DNA of 9,465 nucleotides from Kiritimatiellia bacterium (GTDB taxonomy: Bacteria > Verrucomicrobiota > Kiritimatiellia > SLAD01). Below the pieces are notes generated by a model, which was not told the DNA's origin, searched no databases, and worked only from the letters and a program-made list of their open reading frames with translations. The position numbers were made by a program, and so were the translations under genes. The stretch is taken from positions 1-9,465 of the forward strand of contig SLAD01000081.1 of the NCBI GenBank assembly GCA_007126995.1, given 5' to 3'. Positions 1 to 7,548 of the stretch are shown here, in pieces. The stretch's first letter is position 1. Every line of letters begins with the position of its first letter.

Positions 1-3000
1 CTCCGCCAATCTTGCTGAAACGCGCCAGACGATCCTTTATCCGAATGAATCCCTGCTCGTCCACTTCGACTATGTCCCCGGTCACATACCAGCCATCCCG
101 CATGGCTTTGCGCGTCTCATCCTCGTTGCGCCAATACCCTTTCATCACATTGGCCCCACGAACCAACAAGAGGCCCTCCGAAGCGAGTGGCATGGGATCA
201 AGCGATTCTGGATGCACCAGCCGGATCGCAACCCCGGGCAACGGCTGCCCTACCGTTCCTTCACGCGATGTATCCACATGATTTCCATCAATGGCGGTGG
301 AAGGCAAATTGACGGAAATGACCGGGGAACATTCTGTCGCACCATATCCTTCGAGTGGTCGGATCCCGAATTTGCTTTCGAACGCATCGGCCAGCGACGC
401 CTTCAACTTTTCGGCCCCGGCGACGACATAGCGCAGGGACTTAAAGTCCTCCTTCTCGATTTTGCGCAGATAGCCCAGCAGGAACGTCGGGGTCGCCAGC
501 AACAAGGTACAGGTCTGCTCGCGCACCACTCGCGCAATCTGCTTTGTCTCGGTCGGATTGGTGTGATAGGCCGCCCCGATTCCGCTCAGCAACGGGAACC
601 AGAAGGTGGCGGTATAACCGAAGGAATGGAAGAACGGTAGCACTGCACAAATACGCTCATTCTGCCGCGGCTGGTACACCAAGCGGAAGGCCTCCACATT
701 CGACAAAATATTGTGATGGGACAACATGACACCCTTCGGTGTCCCCGTTGATCCGGAAGAGAACATAATCGTCGCCACCTGATCCGGATCGCCTTCTGTG
801 TCCCCCAACAAGACAGCGCGCCTCCCGAAGCGGGCCTTTAAAAGTGTTTTTAGGCGTCTGCCCGTCGTCACCCCGCCCAACAGGTCTTCCAGATAGGTGC
901 TACCTGAAGGCGCTTCGAGGGCCTCCAATTTTTCAATCAGTTTCCGCGACGTCAGCACGGTGCTGATGTCACACTCTTTCAGACAATGATCGCGGAACTC
1001 ATTTGATGCCACATAACTGAGGTTTACCGGCACTTTGCCGAGCAGGGACACAGCCAAATTGGTAATCACGGCCCCTACCGATGGCGGCAGCAGGACACCC
1101 ACAAACCGCTGATCGCGGGTCTCGTCTCGAATCAAGTCGGCCAAAATCAGCGCGGCGGTGAGGGTCTTACCATAGGTCAACTGCTTGCCGGTCGTATCAC
1201 TGATCGCTGTGCGAGACCAATTATGACGGGCCGAGTCAAGAAACGCCTGCGGGAGTGTCCCCCGCTGCGACTTTCGTTCCTTGAAATACTCCAGTGAGCG
1301 CTCTCGGATGGCACCCTGCACATCAACCAAGCTGGGTGAAGACTCCTCCAGCGGAGCCCCGAAATGCGCGGCAACCCGATACGGCATGATTCGCCAGCGA
1401 CTGAGACCTGTTTTGCACCGCATGGCATTGCGGAATGTCCCCCACTCGCCGCTGCTGTAGCACGGGACCACTTTGGCCCCTTCGCTCGGCAGCAAACCAT
1501 TCAGTGTCCCCTCTAATTCCGCCGCGAAACCGGGCTCGCCAGCGAGCACATCGACAGGGACATAGACAGCCTCGCCGTCCGCCAGCGCGGCTTGCATGCG
1601 ATCAAGAGCCTGAACCCGGGAGGCGCTTTCCGACCAGTGTACCGGGATCGCGCCCGCCAAACGCAGCAGGGCTGTGACGGGATGCCGCTCGAGAAAGTGA
1701 CGGGGACACAGAAAGCGAATGCGCCGCTGCAAAACCGCCTGCAACCCAAGGATTTCGATCCAAGACAGCGGATTCCCTACCAGCAGCATCCCGTTCCCCA
1801 AGGCGGGGACATGCTCCTCGCCGTGGGCGCGGATACGCAACATTGTCTTTGATATTGCAGTAGCGAAGGTATCCCTGAAGATCTCGGACTGCGACCGGAA
1901 GCCCAGCACCACAAGCAGCAGTGTCCCCGCTCCGATAAAAAGGAATCCTTGCGCAGGCGAGATGCGAATGGCATCAAAGACCAACATCAACAGCGAGGCC
2001 AGCAGTACGCCGCACCACGCGAGAAAGGCCTTGGCTGCGATAATTTCGCCGCGGCGGCGCGGCGGACTGCGATATTGGATGAAGGCCTCAAGCGGCACGA
2101 TAAACAGCCCCGCACTGAACCCCAATATGGCCATCACAGCGGCCACCAGCAACGGCGTAGGCGGACCGATCGCCAAAAGAAAGCAACCCGCGATGACGCC
2201 CACGACGCCCAGCGGCACCCAGCCCAGTTCAATGCGATTCGCCGAAATGCGGCCCACAAACCAAGCCCCGAGCCCAATACCCAGTGCGGCCGGCAAGAAA
2301 AGATACGCGCTTTGCTGCTGGGTTAGATCGAACCGATCAATCCCATACGGAATGATGTTCATCTGCACAAAACCACCCAGAAACAGGAAATAGGCGGCCG
2401 ACCACACGACCAGAAACAGCAGGCGATCATGGCGAATGCTGCTCAATGTTCGAACGATTTCGCGGACAAATACCGGCTTCACCTGGTGCTGACTGTTCAT
2501 TTCCGGCGTCCGCTCGACGCGCAAGATCGCCCCCAGCCCCAAAAAGGCAATCGCCACACACGCCGCGCCGGCCAAGACATAGTTACCGTCCGTCAACTGA
2601 TCCAACGTCGGTGCCGCCGCCGAGCCCAGAATAATCGCCAAATAGGTGAACAGGATCAGTAACCCATTGGCACGGGATAAGCGCTCTGTCCCCACTAACT
2701 CGGGCACAATACCGTATTTCGATGGGCCGAAGATCGCGCTTTGCACCGACATCAGAAAAACGACCACATACGCCAGCACCGGCTGCATCAACCAAAACGC
2801 GACCAGCGCCAGGGACATACACACGCACTCCGTAATTTTAACGCCAATGGAAATTTGCCGTTTGCTGTAGCGGTCGGCCAGCACGCCGGCGATCGGCGTA
2901 AAGATCAGGAAGGGCAGCACGAAAACCATACCAACCAGCGCGCTAATGCGACTGGCGGCCTCCACGCCGCTCAACGAAATCAGGAACAGAACGACCAGCA

Positions 3001-3091
3001 AGCGGTACACATTGTCATTCAGTGCACCGCCGAACTGAGCCGCATTCATCCACAGAAAGGACCGCGGCATCTTTTGGTCAGCGGATATCAT
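1..3091 (-). CDS. aas: LplT-Aas fusion: MFS lysophospholipid transporter, degenerate acyltransferase and acyl-ACP synthetase (3' end outside window)
   Basis: This frame is open for 1030 codons from ATG at 3091 to the window edge, so the C-terminus is missing (roughly 100 residues, judged from Aas-like ligases). The start is supported by GAGG at 3101-3098, 6 nt upstream. Residues ~10-400 are a multi-helix MFS domain with ALNDN near the N-terminus and a motif-A-like GVLADRYSKR (69-78). Residues ~410-600 align with PlsC-type acyltransferases but lack the catalytic motifs: N440-PLSWI-E446 replaces NHxSxxD, and V511-PVD-V515 replaces FPEGR. Residues ~630-1030 are an AMP-forming ligase with SSGSTGTPKG (778-787), YGATE (916-920) and YVTGD (1002-1006), ending in an Aas-like KDRLARFSKIGG. 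In the known family, LplT flips lyso-phospholipids across the inner membrane and Aas re-acylates them via acyl-ACP. Here ligase and transport look intact; re-acylation by this domain is doubtful. The NYN gene lies 61 nt upstream on the same strand. Confidence 0.9.
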   Translation of the reverse strand, partial: MISADQKMPRSFLWMNAAQFGGALNDNVYRLLVVLFLISLSGVEAASRISALVGMVFVLPFLIFTPIAGVLADRYSKRQISIGVKITECVCMSLALVAFWLMQPVLAYVVVFLMSVQSAIFGPSKYGIVPELVGTERLSRANGLLILFTYLAIILGSAAAPTLDQLTDGNYVLAGAACVAIAFLGLGAILRVERTPEMNSQHQVKPVFVREIVRTLSSIRHDRLLFLVVWSAAYFLFLGGFVQMNIIPYGIDRFDLTQQQSAYLFLPAALGIGLGAWFVGRISANRIELGWVPLGVVGVIAGCFLLAIGPPTPLLVAAVMAILGFSAGLFIVPLEAFIQYRSPPRRRGEIIAAKAFLAWCGVLLASLLMLVFDAIRISPAQGFLFIGAGTLLLVVLGFRSQSEIFRDTFATAISKTMLRIRAHGEEHVPALGNGMLLVGNPLSWIEILGLQAVLQRRIRFLCPRHFLERHPVTALLRLAGAIPVHWSESASRVQALDRMQAALADGEAVYVPVDVLAGEPGFAAELEGTLNGLLPSEGAKVVPCYSSGEWGTFRNAMRCKTGLSRWRIMPYRVAAHFGAPLEESSPSLVDVQGAIRERSLEYFKERKSQRGTLPQAFLDSARHNWSRTAISDTTGKQLTYGKTLTAALILADLIRDETRDQRFVGVLLPPSVGAVITNLAVSLLGKVPVNLSYVASNEFRDHCLKECDISTVLTSRKLIEKLEALEAPSGSTYLEDLLGGVTTGRRLKTLLKARFGRRAVLLGDTEGDPDQVATIMFSSGSTGTPKGVMLSHHNILSNVEAFRLVYQPRQNERICAVLPFFHSFGYTATFWFPLLSGIGAAYHTNPTETKQIARVVREQTCTLLLATPTFLLGYLRKIEKEDFKSLRYVVAGAEKLKASLADAFESKFGIRPLEGYGATECSPVISVNLPSTAIDGNHVDTSREGTVGQPLPGVAIRLVHPESLDPMPLASEGLLLVRGANVMKGYWRNEDETRKAMRDGWYVTGDIVEVDEQGFIRIKDRLARFSKIGG

Positions 3092-3152
3092 TGTCTTCCT
3101 CTCGCTTATCCGTGACGCTGACTGCAGCTGAGCATGAATTCAACCCGGCTGC

Positions 3153-3983
3153 TTACCCCGACTGCACGCTGTTGATTACATAGCCGCCGGACTTTTCGTC
3201 GCGCTCAAATGTCAATAACTTGCGTTTGGCCGCCTCTTCCAGCATGGCGTTGAAGGACTTAAATCCATAGTAAGACTCACTGAAGCCCGGTCGACGACGT
3301 TTCAGCGTCTGTTTCACCATCGAACCCCATAGCTTCCCTTCAGCTCCCCGCTCGGATAGTAGTTCCTCTACCATATTCACGACCAAGCTGATCCCCTCCC
3401 CGGTCCGATCATCCGCATCGTTTACAGGCTCAGATTCTTTTTTTGCGCTGGTGGCAGACTTGCGGGCTGGCGCACGCCGCTTGGCGCGCGGAGCGGGTTC
3501 TTCATCCGAACGAACCAAGTCGTCATAGAAAATGAAATCGTCGCAGTTCGCGATCAGCAAATCGGACGAGGAATTCTTTACGCCCACCCCGATCACAACC
3601 TTGTTGTTCTCCCGCAATTTGCTTACCAAGGGCGAAAAATCAGAGTCACCGCTGATCACCACGAAGGTGCGCACATGCGATTTCGTGTAGCAAAGGTCCA
3701 ATGCATCGACGACCATACGGATGTCAGCCGAGTTCTTGCCCGACTGGCGTACATGTGGAATGTCGATCAACTCAAAGGCCGCCTCATGCATGGCGGACTT
3801 GAAATCGCGATAACGCGACCAGTCACAATAGGCCTTCTTGACAATGATGGTGCCCTTGATCAGTAGTTTTTCGAGCACTTTTTGGATATCGAACTTTGCG
3901 AAATTGGCGTCTTTCACCCCCAACGCGATGTTTTCGAAATCGCAAAAGACAGCCATACTTTTCGTTTCATTAAAGTCGTTCAT
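3153..3983 (-). CDS. NYN-domain putative ribonuclease with C-terminal OST-HTH/LOTUS-like domain
   Basis: A 276-aa soluble protein. Residues ~9-155 form a NYN (PIN-like, LabA/DUF88-type) domain with the expected acidic sites: D15 in CDFEN, D87 in NSADIRMVVDALD, and D113/D115 in SGDSDFSPLV. These usually bind metal in RNA-cleaving relatives. A basic, Ala/Lys/Arg-rich linker (~160-195) follows. Residues ~198-272 resemble an OST-HTH/LOTUS RNA-binding domain, with RRRPGFSESYYGFKSFNAML as its signature. Known NYN-LOTUS proteins are thought to act on RNA; the target here is unknown. The start at 3983 was chosen because GGAGGG (3996-3991) sits 7 nt upstream and the protein then begins just before the domain. 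The frame is open upstream to 4208, but that extension runs through the 4102-4168 hairpin and has no family resemblance. The LplT-Aas fusion follows 61 nt downstream with no evident terminator between, so co-transcription is plausible. Confidence 0.88.
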   Translation of the reverse strand: MNDFNETKSMAVFCDFENIALGVKDANFAKFDIQKVLEKLLIKGTIIVKKAYCDWSRYRDFKSAMHEAAFELIDIPHVRQSGKNSADIRMVVDALDLCYTKSHVRTFVVISGDSDFSPLVSKLRENNKVVIGVGVKNSSSDLLIANCDDFIFYDDLVRSDEEPAPRAKRRAPARKSATSAKKESEPVNDADDRTGEGISLVVNMVEELLSERGAEGKLWGSMVKQTLKRRRPGFSESYYGFKSFNAMLEEAAKRKLLTFERDEKSGGYVINSVQSG

Positions 3984-4101
3984 AAGATTTCCCTCCCCCT
4001 CATGTGTCTCACCACTGGACAGGTCGCCGATACTGTTCTGGCAACTATCGTTACACAGACCCTTGAAGTAGGCAACGGACAAGATGCGGGTTGTTGGGCA
4101 C

Positions 4102-4168
4102 CAGCAATTCTCATTTTGGCCTCCCATTCCGAATCGCGGCTCGGCAGAGGCCAAAATGAGAATGGCTG
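4102..4168. repeat. Long inverted repeat / hairpin, possible interspersed palindromic element
   Basis: The arms at 4102-4123 and 4147-4168 are complementary over 22 nt with one mismatch (4106/4164). The core is a perfect 17-bp match, ATTCTCATTTTGGCCTC against GAGGCCAAAATGAGAAT. The 23-nt loop contains a further 4-bp stem (CCGA 4129-4132 with TCGG 4141-4144). Neither side is followed by a T-tract, so it does not look like a standard intrinsic terminator. It lies between the NYN gene start and the tRNA-Thr promoter. It could be a REP-like or other dispersed palindrome, or a structured 5' leader of the NYN transcript. No transposase, direct repeats or target duplication were seen. Confidence 0.85.
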
Positions 4169-4186
4169 ATCGGGCACGCTCCTTAC

Positions 4187-4216
4187 TTGACGTAGCCCCT
4201 GTTCGCAAAGTAGATT
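4187..4216 (+). promoter_or_regulatory. Putative sigma70-type promoter of tRNA-Thr
   Basis: TTGACG at 4187-4192 (5 of 6 to the -35 consensus) and TAGATT at 4211-4216 (4 of 6 to the -10 consensus) are 18 nt apart. The predicted start is about 7-8 nt downstream (~4223), shortly before the mature tRNA 5' end at 4232, which is a sensible arrangement for a tRNA gene. This rests on consensus matching only. Confidence 0.55.
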
Positions 4217-4231
4217 CGCGAGCATTCCGTG

Positions 4232-4307
4232 GCCAACGTAGCTCAGTTGGTAGAGCAGCTCACTCGTAATGAGCAGGTCATCGGTTCGAATCCGATCGTT
4301 GGCTCCA
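4232..4307 (+). tRNA. tRNA-Thr (anticodon CGT)
   Basis: A full cloverleaf can be drawn by hand. The acceptor stem is GCCAACG/CGTTGGC, and the D stem is GCTC/GAGC with loop AGTTGGTA. The anticodon stem is GCTCA/TGAGC with loop CTCGTAA, giving anticodon CGT at 4265-4267. The variable loop is AGGTC, and the T stem is ATCGG/CCGAT with loop TTCGAAT. The discriminator is T and CCA is encoded (4305-4307). It decodes ACG threonine codons. It stands alone, divergent from the NYN gene and convergent with the RND pump gene, whose stop lies 31 nt beyond. No clear terminator was seen in that gap. Confidence 0.97.
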
Positions 4308-4338
4308 GGAATCCCGTCCCATCCGACCTCTGCCGCCC

Positions 4339-7300
4339 TTAACTCTCTGCTTCGGCTGGACCGTCTTTATGAATGCCTGCGGGGCGGCCGGTGACCTTCA
4401 GCGACAGGTCCGAGAGCAGGGTGTAGATCACCGGAATAACGAAGAGGGTCAGCAGGGTGCTGGTCACCATCCCGCCAACCGCCACCACACCGAGGGGACG
4501 TCTCCCTTCCGCCGCGTCGCCAAACCCAATGGCAATCGGGAGAATGCCGGCAATCGTCGCCAAGCTGGTCATCAGAATGGGACGCAGCCGGATCAGGCCA
4601 GCCTTCAACATGGCCGAGCGACTGTCTGCGCCTGCGGCCATTTGCCGATTCGCAAACTCGACCAGCAAGATGGAGTTCTTGGTGACCAACCCGATCAACA
4701 GGATCAGCCCGACCTGACTAAAGATGTTCAGGTTCATGGAACTGATGCGCGGAATAATCGCCGACAGTGCATGTGCAATCCATGGCGCGTCGGGAACAAA
4801 ATTCGACCACCCGTAGAACATCTCACCGAAGTAGTTCACCCAACTCAATGAATACAACAGGCCGAACGCGCCCAGAAACGCCAAGGGCAACGCCAGCAAC
4901 ACGGTAAACGGATGGATAAAGCTTTCAAATTGTGCCGCTAACACCATGTATACGACCAGAATAGCCAGTAACATGAAGCGGTAGATGTCGCCGGAGGACT
5001 CAATCAGGTTGAGGGCATCGCCCTTCCATTCCGCCCCGTACCCATCCGGCAACATTTCGTCCAGAATAGCTTCAGCCTGTTGCATGGCTGTACCCAGCGG
5101 CATGTTGACCGGTGTTCCTTCAATCGTGACCGAACGCTGCCGCTGGAAACGCTCAATCCGATTGGGCCCCGCACCTTCCTCCAAGGAAACGATGTTGTTC
5201 AGTTGGACGAGCGAACCGTCGCGGCCCCGCACAAACACACGCTCCAGCGCGCTGGGCGTGAGCCGCTCTTGTCGCTCCAACTGGATAATCACGTCATACT
5301 GTTTGCCATCTTGCTTGTAGTCGGACACATCCTGACCGCCGAACAAGATCTGCATACTGCGGGCCACTTCCCGCAGCGAGACGCCCAACGCCGCGGCTCG
5401 GTCGCGGTCGATGATGACACGGATCTCCGGCTTATTGATTTCGAAGGTCGAGCGGGGATTTGCCAGGAAGCCTTCTGCCCGGAAACGATTCAGAACCGCC
5501 TGCGCTGTGTTTTCGAGCCCATCCAAATCCGGATGCGTAATCACCAATTCAAATGGCTGTCCAAAGGTTAGATCGACGGCTTTCGGAAGAACGGGAATCG
5601 CGAGCGCGCCTTCCACTTCGGTGATTAAGCGTGCGCCCAAGCCCGTCGGGCCACCCACCATATCCCGCACATGCGGACGGCCGCTGTCTGCTAATCCCAC
5701 GAACATAAATCCCAGCGTGGGATCGCCCGGACCGGCAAAAGGCAATGCCACGGCTGTGAAATAACGCTCAATTCCCGGCGTCTCGGACACGATCGACTCC
5801 ATGCGCTGCATCATGCGATCCGTGTAATCCGGCGTGCTGCCCTCCGGCGTAAACATGAGCGCCAGGAAACGACCTTTATCCTCATCCGGTAAGAATTCCT
5901 GCTCGAGGTTCTGGAAAAAATATCCGGCTAAAACAAGCGACAGTAACGCAATCCCCAAGATGCTCTTGCGATGTCCCAGCGCCCAACCCAATGCCCGCTC
6001 ATAGCGACGATTGAGCCCGTTCAGCTTACGCTCGAAGTAATTAAATACGCGCCCGTGCTCGCTTTCCTTCACCGGACGCAGCACGCGCGCACAGAACATG
6101 GCGGAAAGGGTCAACGCCACCAAACTCGACATCAGCACAGCCCCTGCTAAGGCAATCGCAAACTCCAGCAGTAAGGTGCCCGTGATGCCCCCAATGAAGG
6201 CTAGCGGTACGAATACAGCAATCAACGACAACGTCGTCGCCACGATCGGAAAGGCGATTTCACTCATTGACTGAATGGCGGCATCAAGCGGTCTGGAGCC
6301 TCGCTCAATGTGTCGGTAGGTGTTCTCCAACACCACAATGGTATCATCGACCACAATGCCAATCGCCAACACCAGCGCCAGCAAGGTGAAGATGTTGATC
6401 GAGAATCCCATGATGTACAGGATGCCGAAGGAGGCACCAATCGAAAGGGGCACGGTAACCGCAGGCACCATCGTGGAACGCGGATTACGCAGGAAGATGA
6501 AAATGGTCAACACCACCAACGAGAAAGCGATGGCAAGCGTCTGCCAGACCTCAATCACGGCGCGCTCAACGAAGATGGACTCGTCATACGCCACCTCATA
6601 TTCCACCCCCGGTGGCAGCGTGGGCGCGATTTCCTCCATGCGCTCACGCACGCCCCGTGCAACGGCGATGGTGTTCGCTTGAGATTGACGGATAATGCCC
6701 AGTCCAATACTCGGCTGGGAGTTGAATCGTGCCACGGCCCGCTCATCCGCAATGCCCGGCTCGGCATGACCAATATCCGACAGGCGCACCGTGTTTGCGC
6801 CATCCTGACGAATCACCAAATCATCGAAGGCCTCCGGGCGCGCGAATTGGCCACGCGTCTGAATCGTTAACTCGCGGTTGATGCTTTCCACGCGCCCACT
6901 CGGGAGCTCGACGTTCTGTGCGATCAGGGCTTGCTCGACATCCATGACGGTAATGCCGCGCGCCGCCATCTCTTCCGGATTCAAGCGTATCCTCACAGCC
7001 AACCGTTGTTGTCCGCCAATCAACACGGAACTGATGCCTGGTATCGTCTGGATACGGTCGCGAATTTGATCCTCGGCAATCTGACTGAGCGTTTGGGTGT
7101 CCATTTCTTCACTGAACACGGCGACCCACATGATCGGCCGAGCGTTGGCGTCCTGCTTACTGATGACCGGCTCGTCAATGTCGTCGGGTAACAGCCCGCG
7201 CACGCGGCCGACCAAGTCGCGCACATCCTGCGCCGCAACGTCTACATCCCGCCCCTGCACGAATTCTATCGATATATTGCTGACCTGTTCCCGGCTTTCG

Positions 7301-7545
7301 CTGGTCAGCAACTTAATACCATCGGCGCCGGCCAAGGCGTCCTCCAGCCGTTCGGTCACTTCCGTTTCGACTACCTCGGCCGAGGCACCGGGATACACCG
7401 TCAGCACATTTACGACCGGCGGATCAATGTCGGGTAATTCGCGGATCGGCAATTGCGACAAACCCAGCAGTCCAAAGACCAGCAAGCTGGTATTCAACAT
7501 GACGCTGGCGACCGGACGCCGGATGAATTGTTCGAAAATGGTCAT
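4339..7545 (-). CDS. RND efflux pump, HAE-1 (AcrB/MdtB-like) family inner-membrane transporter
   Basis: A 1068-aa protein, a typical length for proton-driven RND pumps. It opens with the family N-terminus MTIFEQFIRRPVAS, a first membrane helix, and then a large periplasmic domain. The proton-relay acids are present in the fourth helix as D400-D401 (GIVVDDTIVVLEN), and the conserved lysine is K956 in GLVTKNSILLVEFANRQ. A second periplasmic half lies at roughly 550-865. The segment ~898-936, just before the K956 helix, is longer than the short loop usual there. The gene starts 3 nt after the adaptor stop codon (TAG-TCG-ATG) and has only a weak ribosome site, which suggests translational coupling. 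With the adaptor it would export drugs or other small molecules, but the substrate cannot be inferred. No outer-membrane channel gene is in the window, so the pump may use a TolC-like protein encoded elsewhere. Confidence 0.96.
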   Translation of the reverse strand: MTIFEQFIRRPVASVMLNTSLLVFGLLGLSQLPIRELPDIDPPVVNVLTVYPGASAEVVETEVTERLEDALAGADGIKLLTSESREQVSNISIEFVQGRDVDVAAQDVRDLVGRVRGLLPDDIDEPVISKQDANARPIMWVAVFSEEMDTQTLSQIAEDQIRDRIQTIPGISSVLIGGQQRLAVRIRLNPEEMAARGITVMDVEQALIAQNVELPSGRVESINRELTIQTRGQFARPEAFDDLVIRQDGANTVRLSDIGHAEPGIADERAVARFNSQPSIGLGIIRQSQANTIAVARGVRERMEEIAPTLPPGVEYEVAYDESIFVERAVIEVWQTLAIAFSLVVLTIFIFLRNPRSTMVPAVTVPLSIGASFGILYIMGFSINIFTLLALVLAIGIVVDDTIVVLENTYRHIERGSRPLDAAIQSMSEIAFPIVATTLSLIAVFVPLAFIGGITGTLLLEFAIALAGAVLMSSLVALTLSAMFCARVLRPVKESEHGRVFNYFERKLNGLNRRYERALGWALGHRKSILGIALLSLVLAGYFFQNLEQEFLPDEDKGRFLALMFTPEGSTPDYTDRMMQRMESIVSETPGIERYFTAVALPFAGPGDPTLGFMFVGLADSGRPHVRDMVGGPTGLGARLITEVEGALAIPVLPKAVDLTFGQPFELVITHPDLDGLENTAQAVLNRFRAEGFLANPRSTFEINKPEIRVIIDRDRAAALGVSLREVARSMQILFGGQDVSDYKQDGKQYDVIIQLERQERLTPSALERVFVRGRDGSLVQLNNIVSLEEGAGPNRIERFQRQRSVTIEGTPVNMPLGTAMQQAEAILDEMLPDGYGAEWKGDALNLIESSGDIYRFMLLAILVVYMVLAAQFESFIHPFTVLLALPLAFLGAFGLLYSLSWVNYFGEMFYGWSNFVPDAPWIAHALSAIIPRISSMNLNIFSQVGLILLIGLVTKNSILLVEFANRQMAAGADSRSAMLKAGLIRLRPILMTSLATIAGILPIAIGFGDAAEGRRPLGVVAVGGMVTSTLLTLFVIPVIYTLLSDLSLKVTGRPAGIHKDGPAEAES

Positions 7546-7548
7546 CGA

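Noticed and set aside
1719..2393. Plus-strand open frame of 224 codons
   Set aside because: It is antisense to the MFS/acyltransferase part of the fusion gene. Its translation is basic and low in hydrophobic structure, with no recognisable domain.
3092..3152. Possible terminator or separate promoter between the NYN and fusion genes
   Set aside because: No stable stem with a T-tract and no convincing -35/-10 pair on the minus strand was found in these 61 nt.
4009..4085. Possible minus-strand promoter for the NYN gene
   Set aside because: TTGCCT and TTGTCC resemble -35 boxes, but no acceptable -10 lies at the right distance, so no call is made.
4102..4168. Reading the long hairpin as an intrinsic terminator of the efflux operon
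   Set aside because: There is no T-tract on either side, it lies about 170 nt past the pump stop codon, and the tRNA gene intervenes on the other strand.
3984..4208. N-terminal extension of the NYN gene back to an ATG at 4208 (351 aa)
   Set aside because: The added 75 residues read through the inverted repeat and have no domain character, and a good ribosome site stands 7 nt before the internal ATG at 3983.
6310..6870. Plus-strand open frame of 186 codons, His/Gln/Arg-rich
   Set aside because: It is a shadow of the RND gene, with no ribosome site and no family resemblance.
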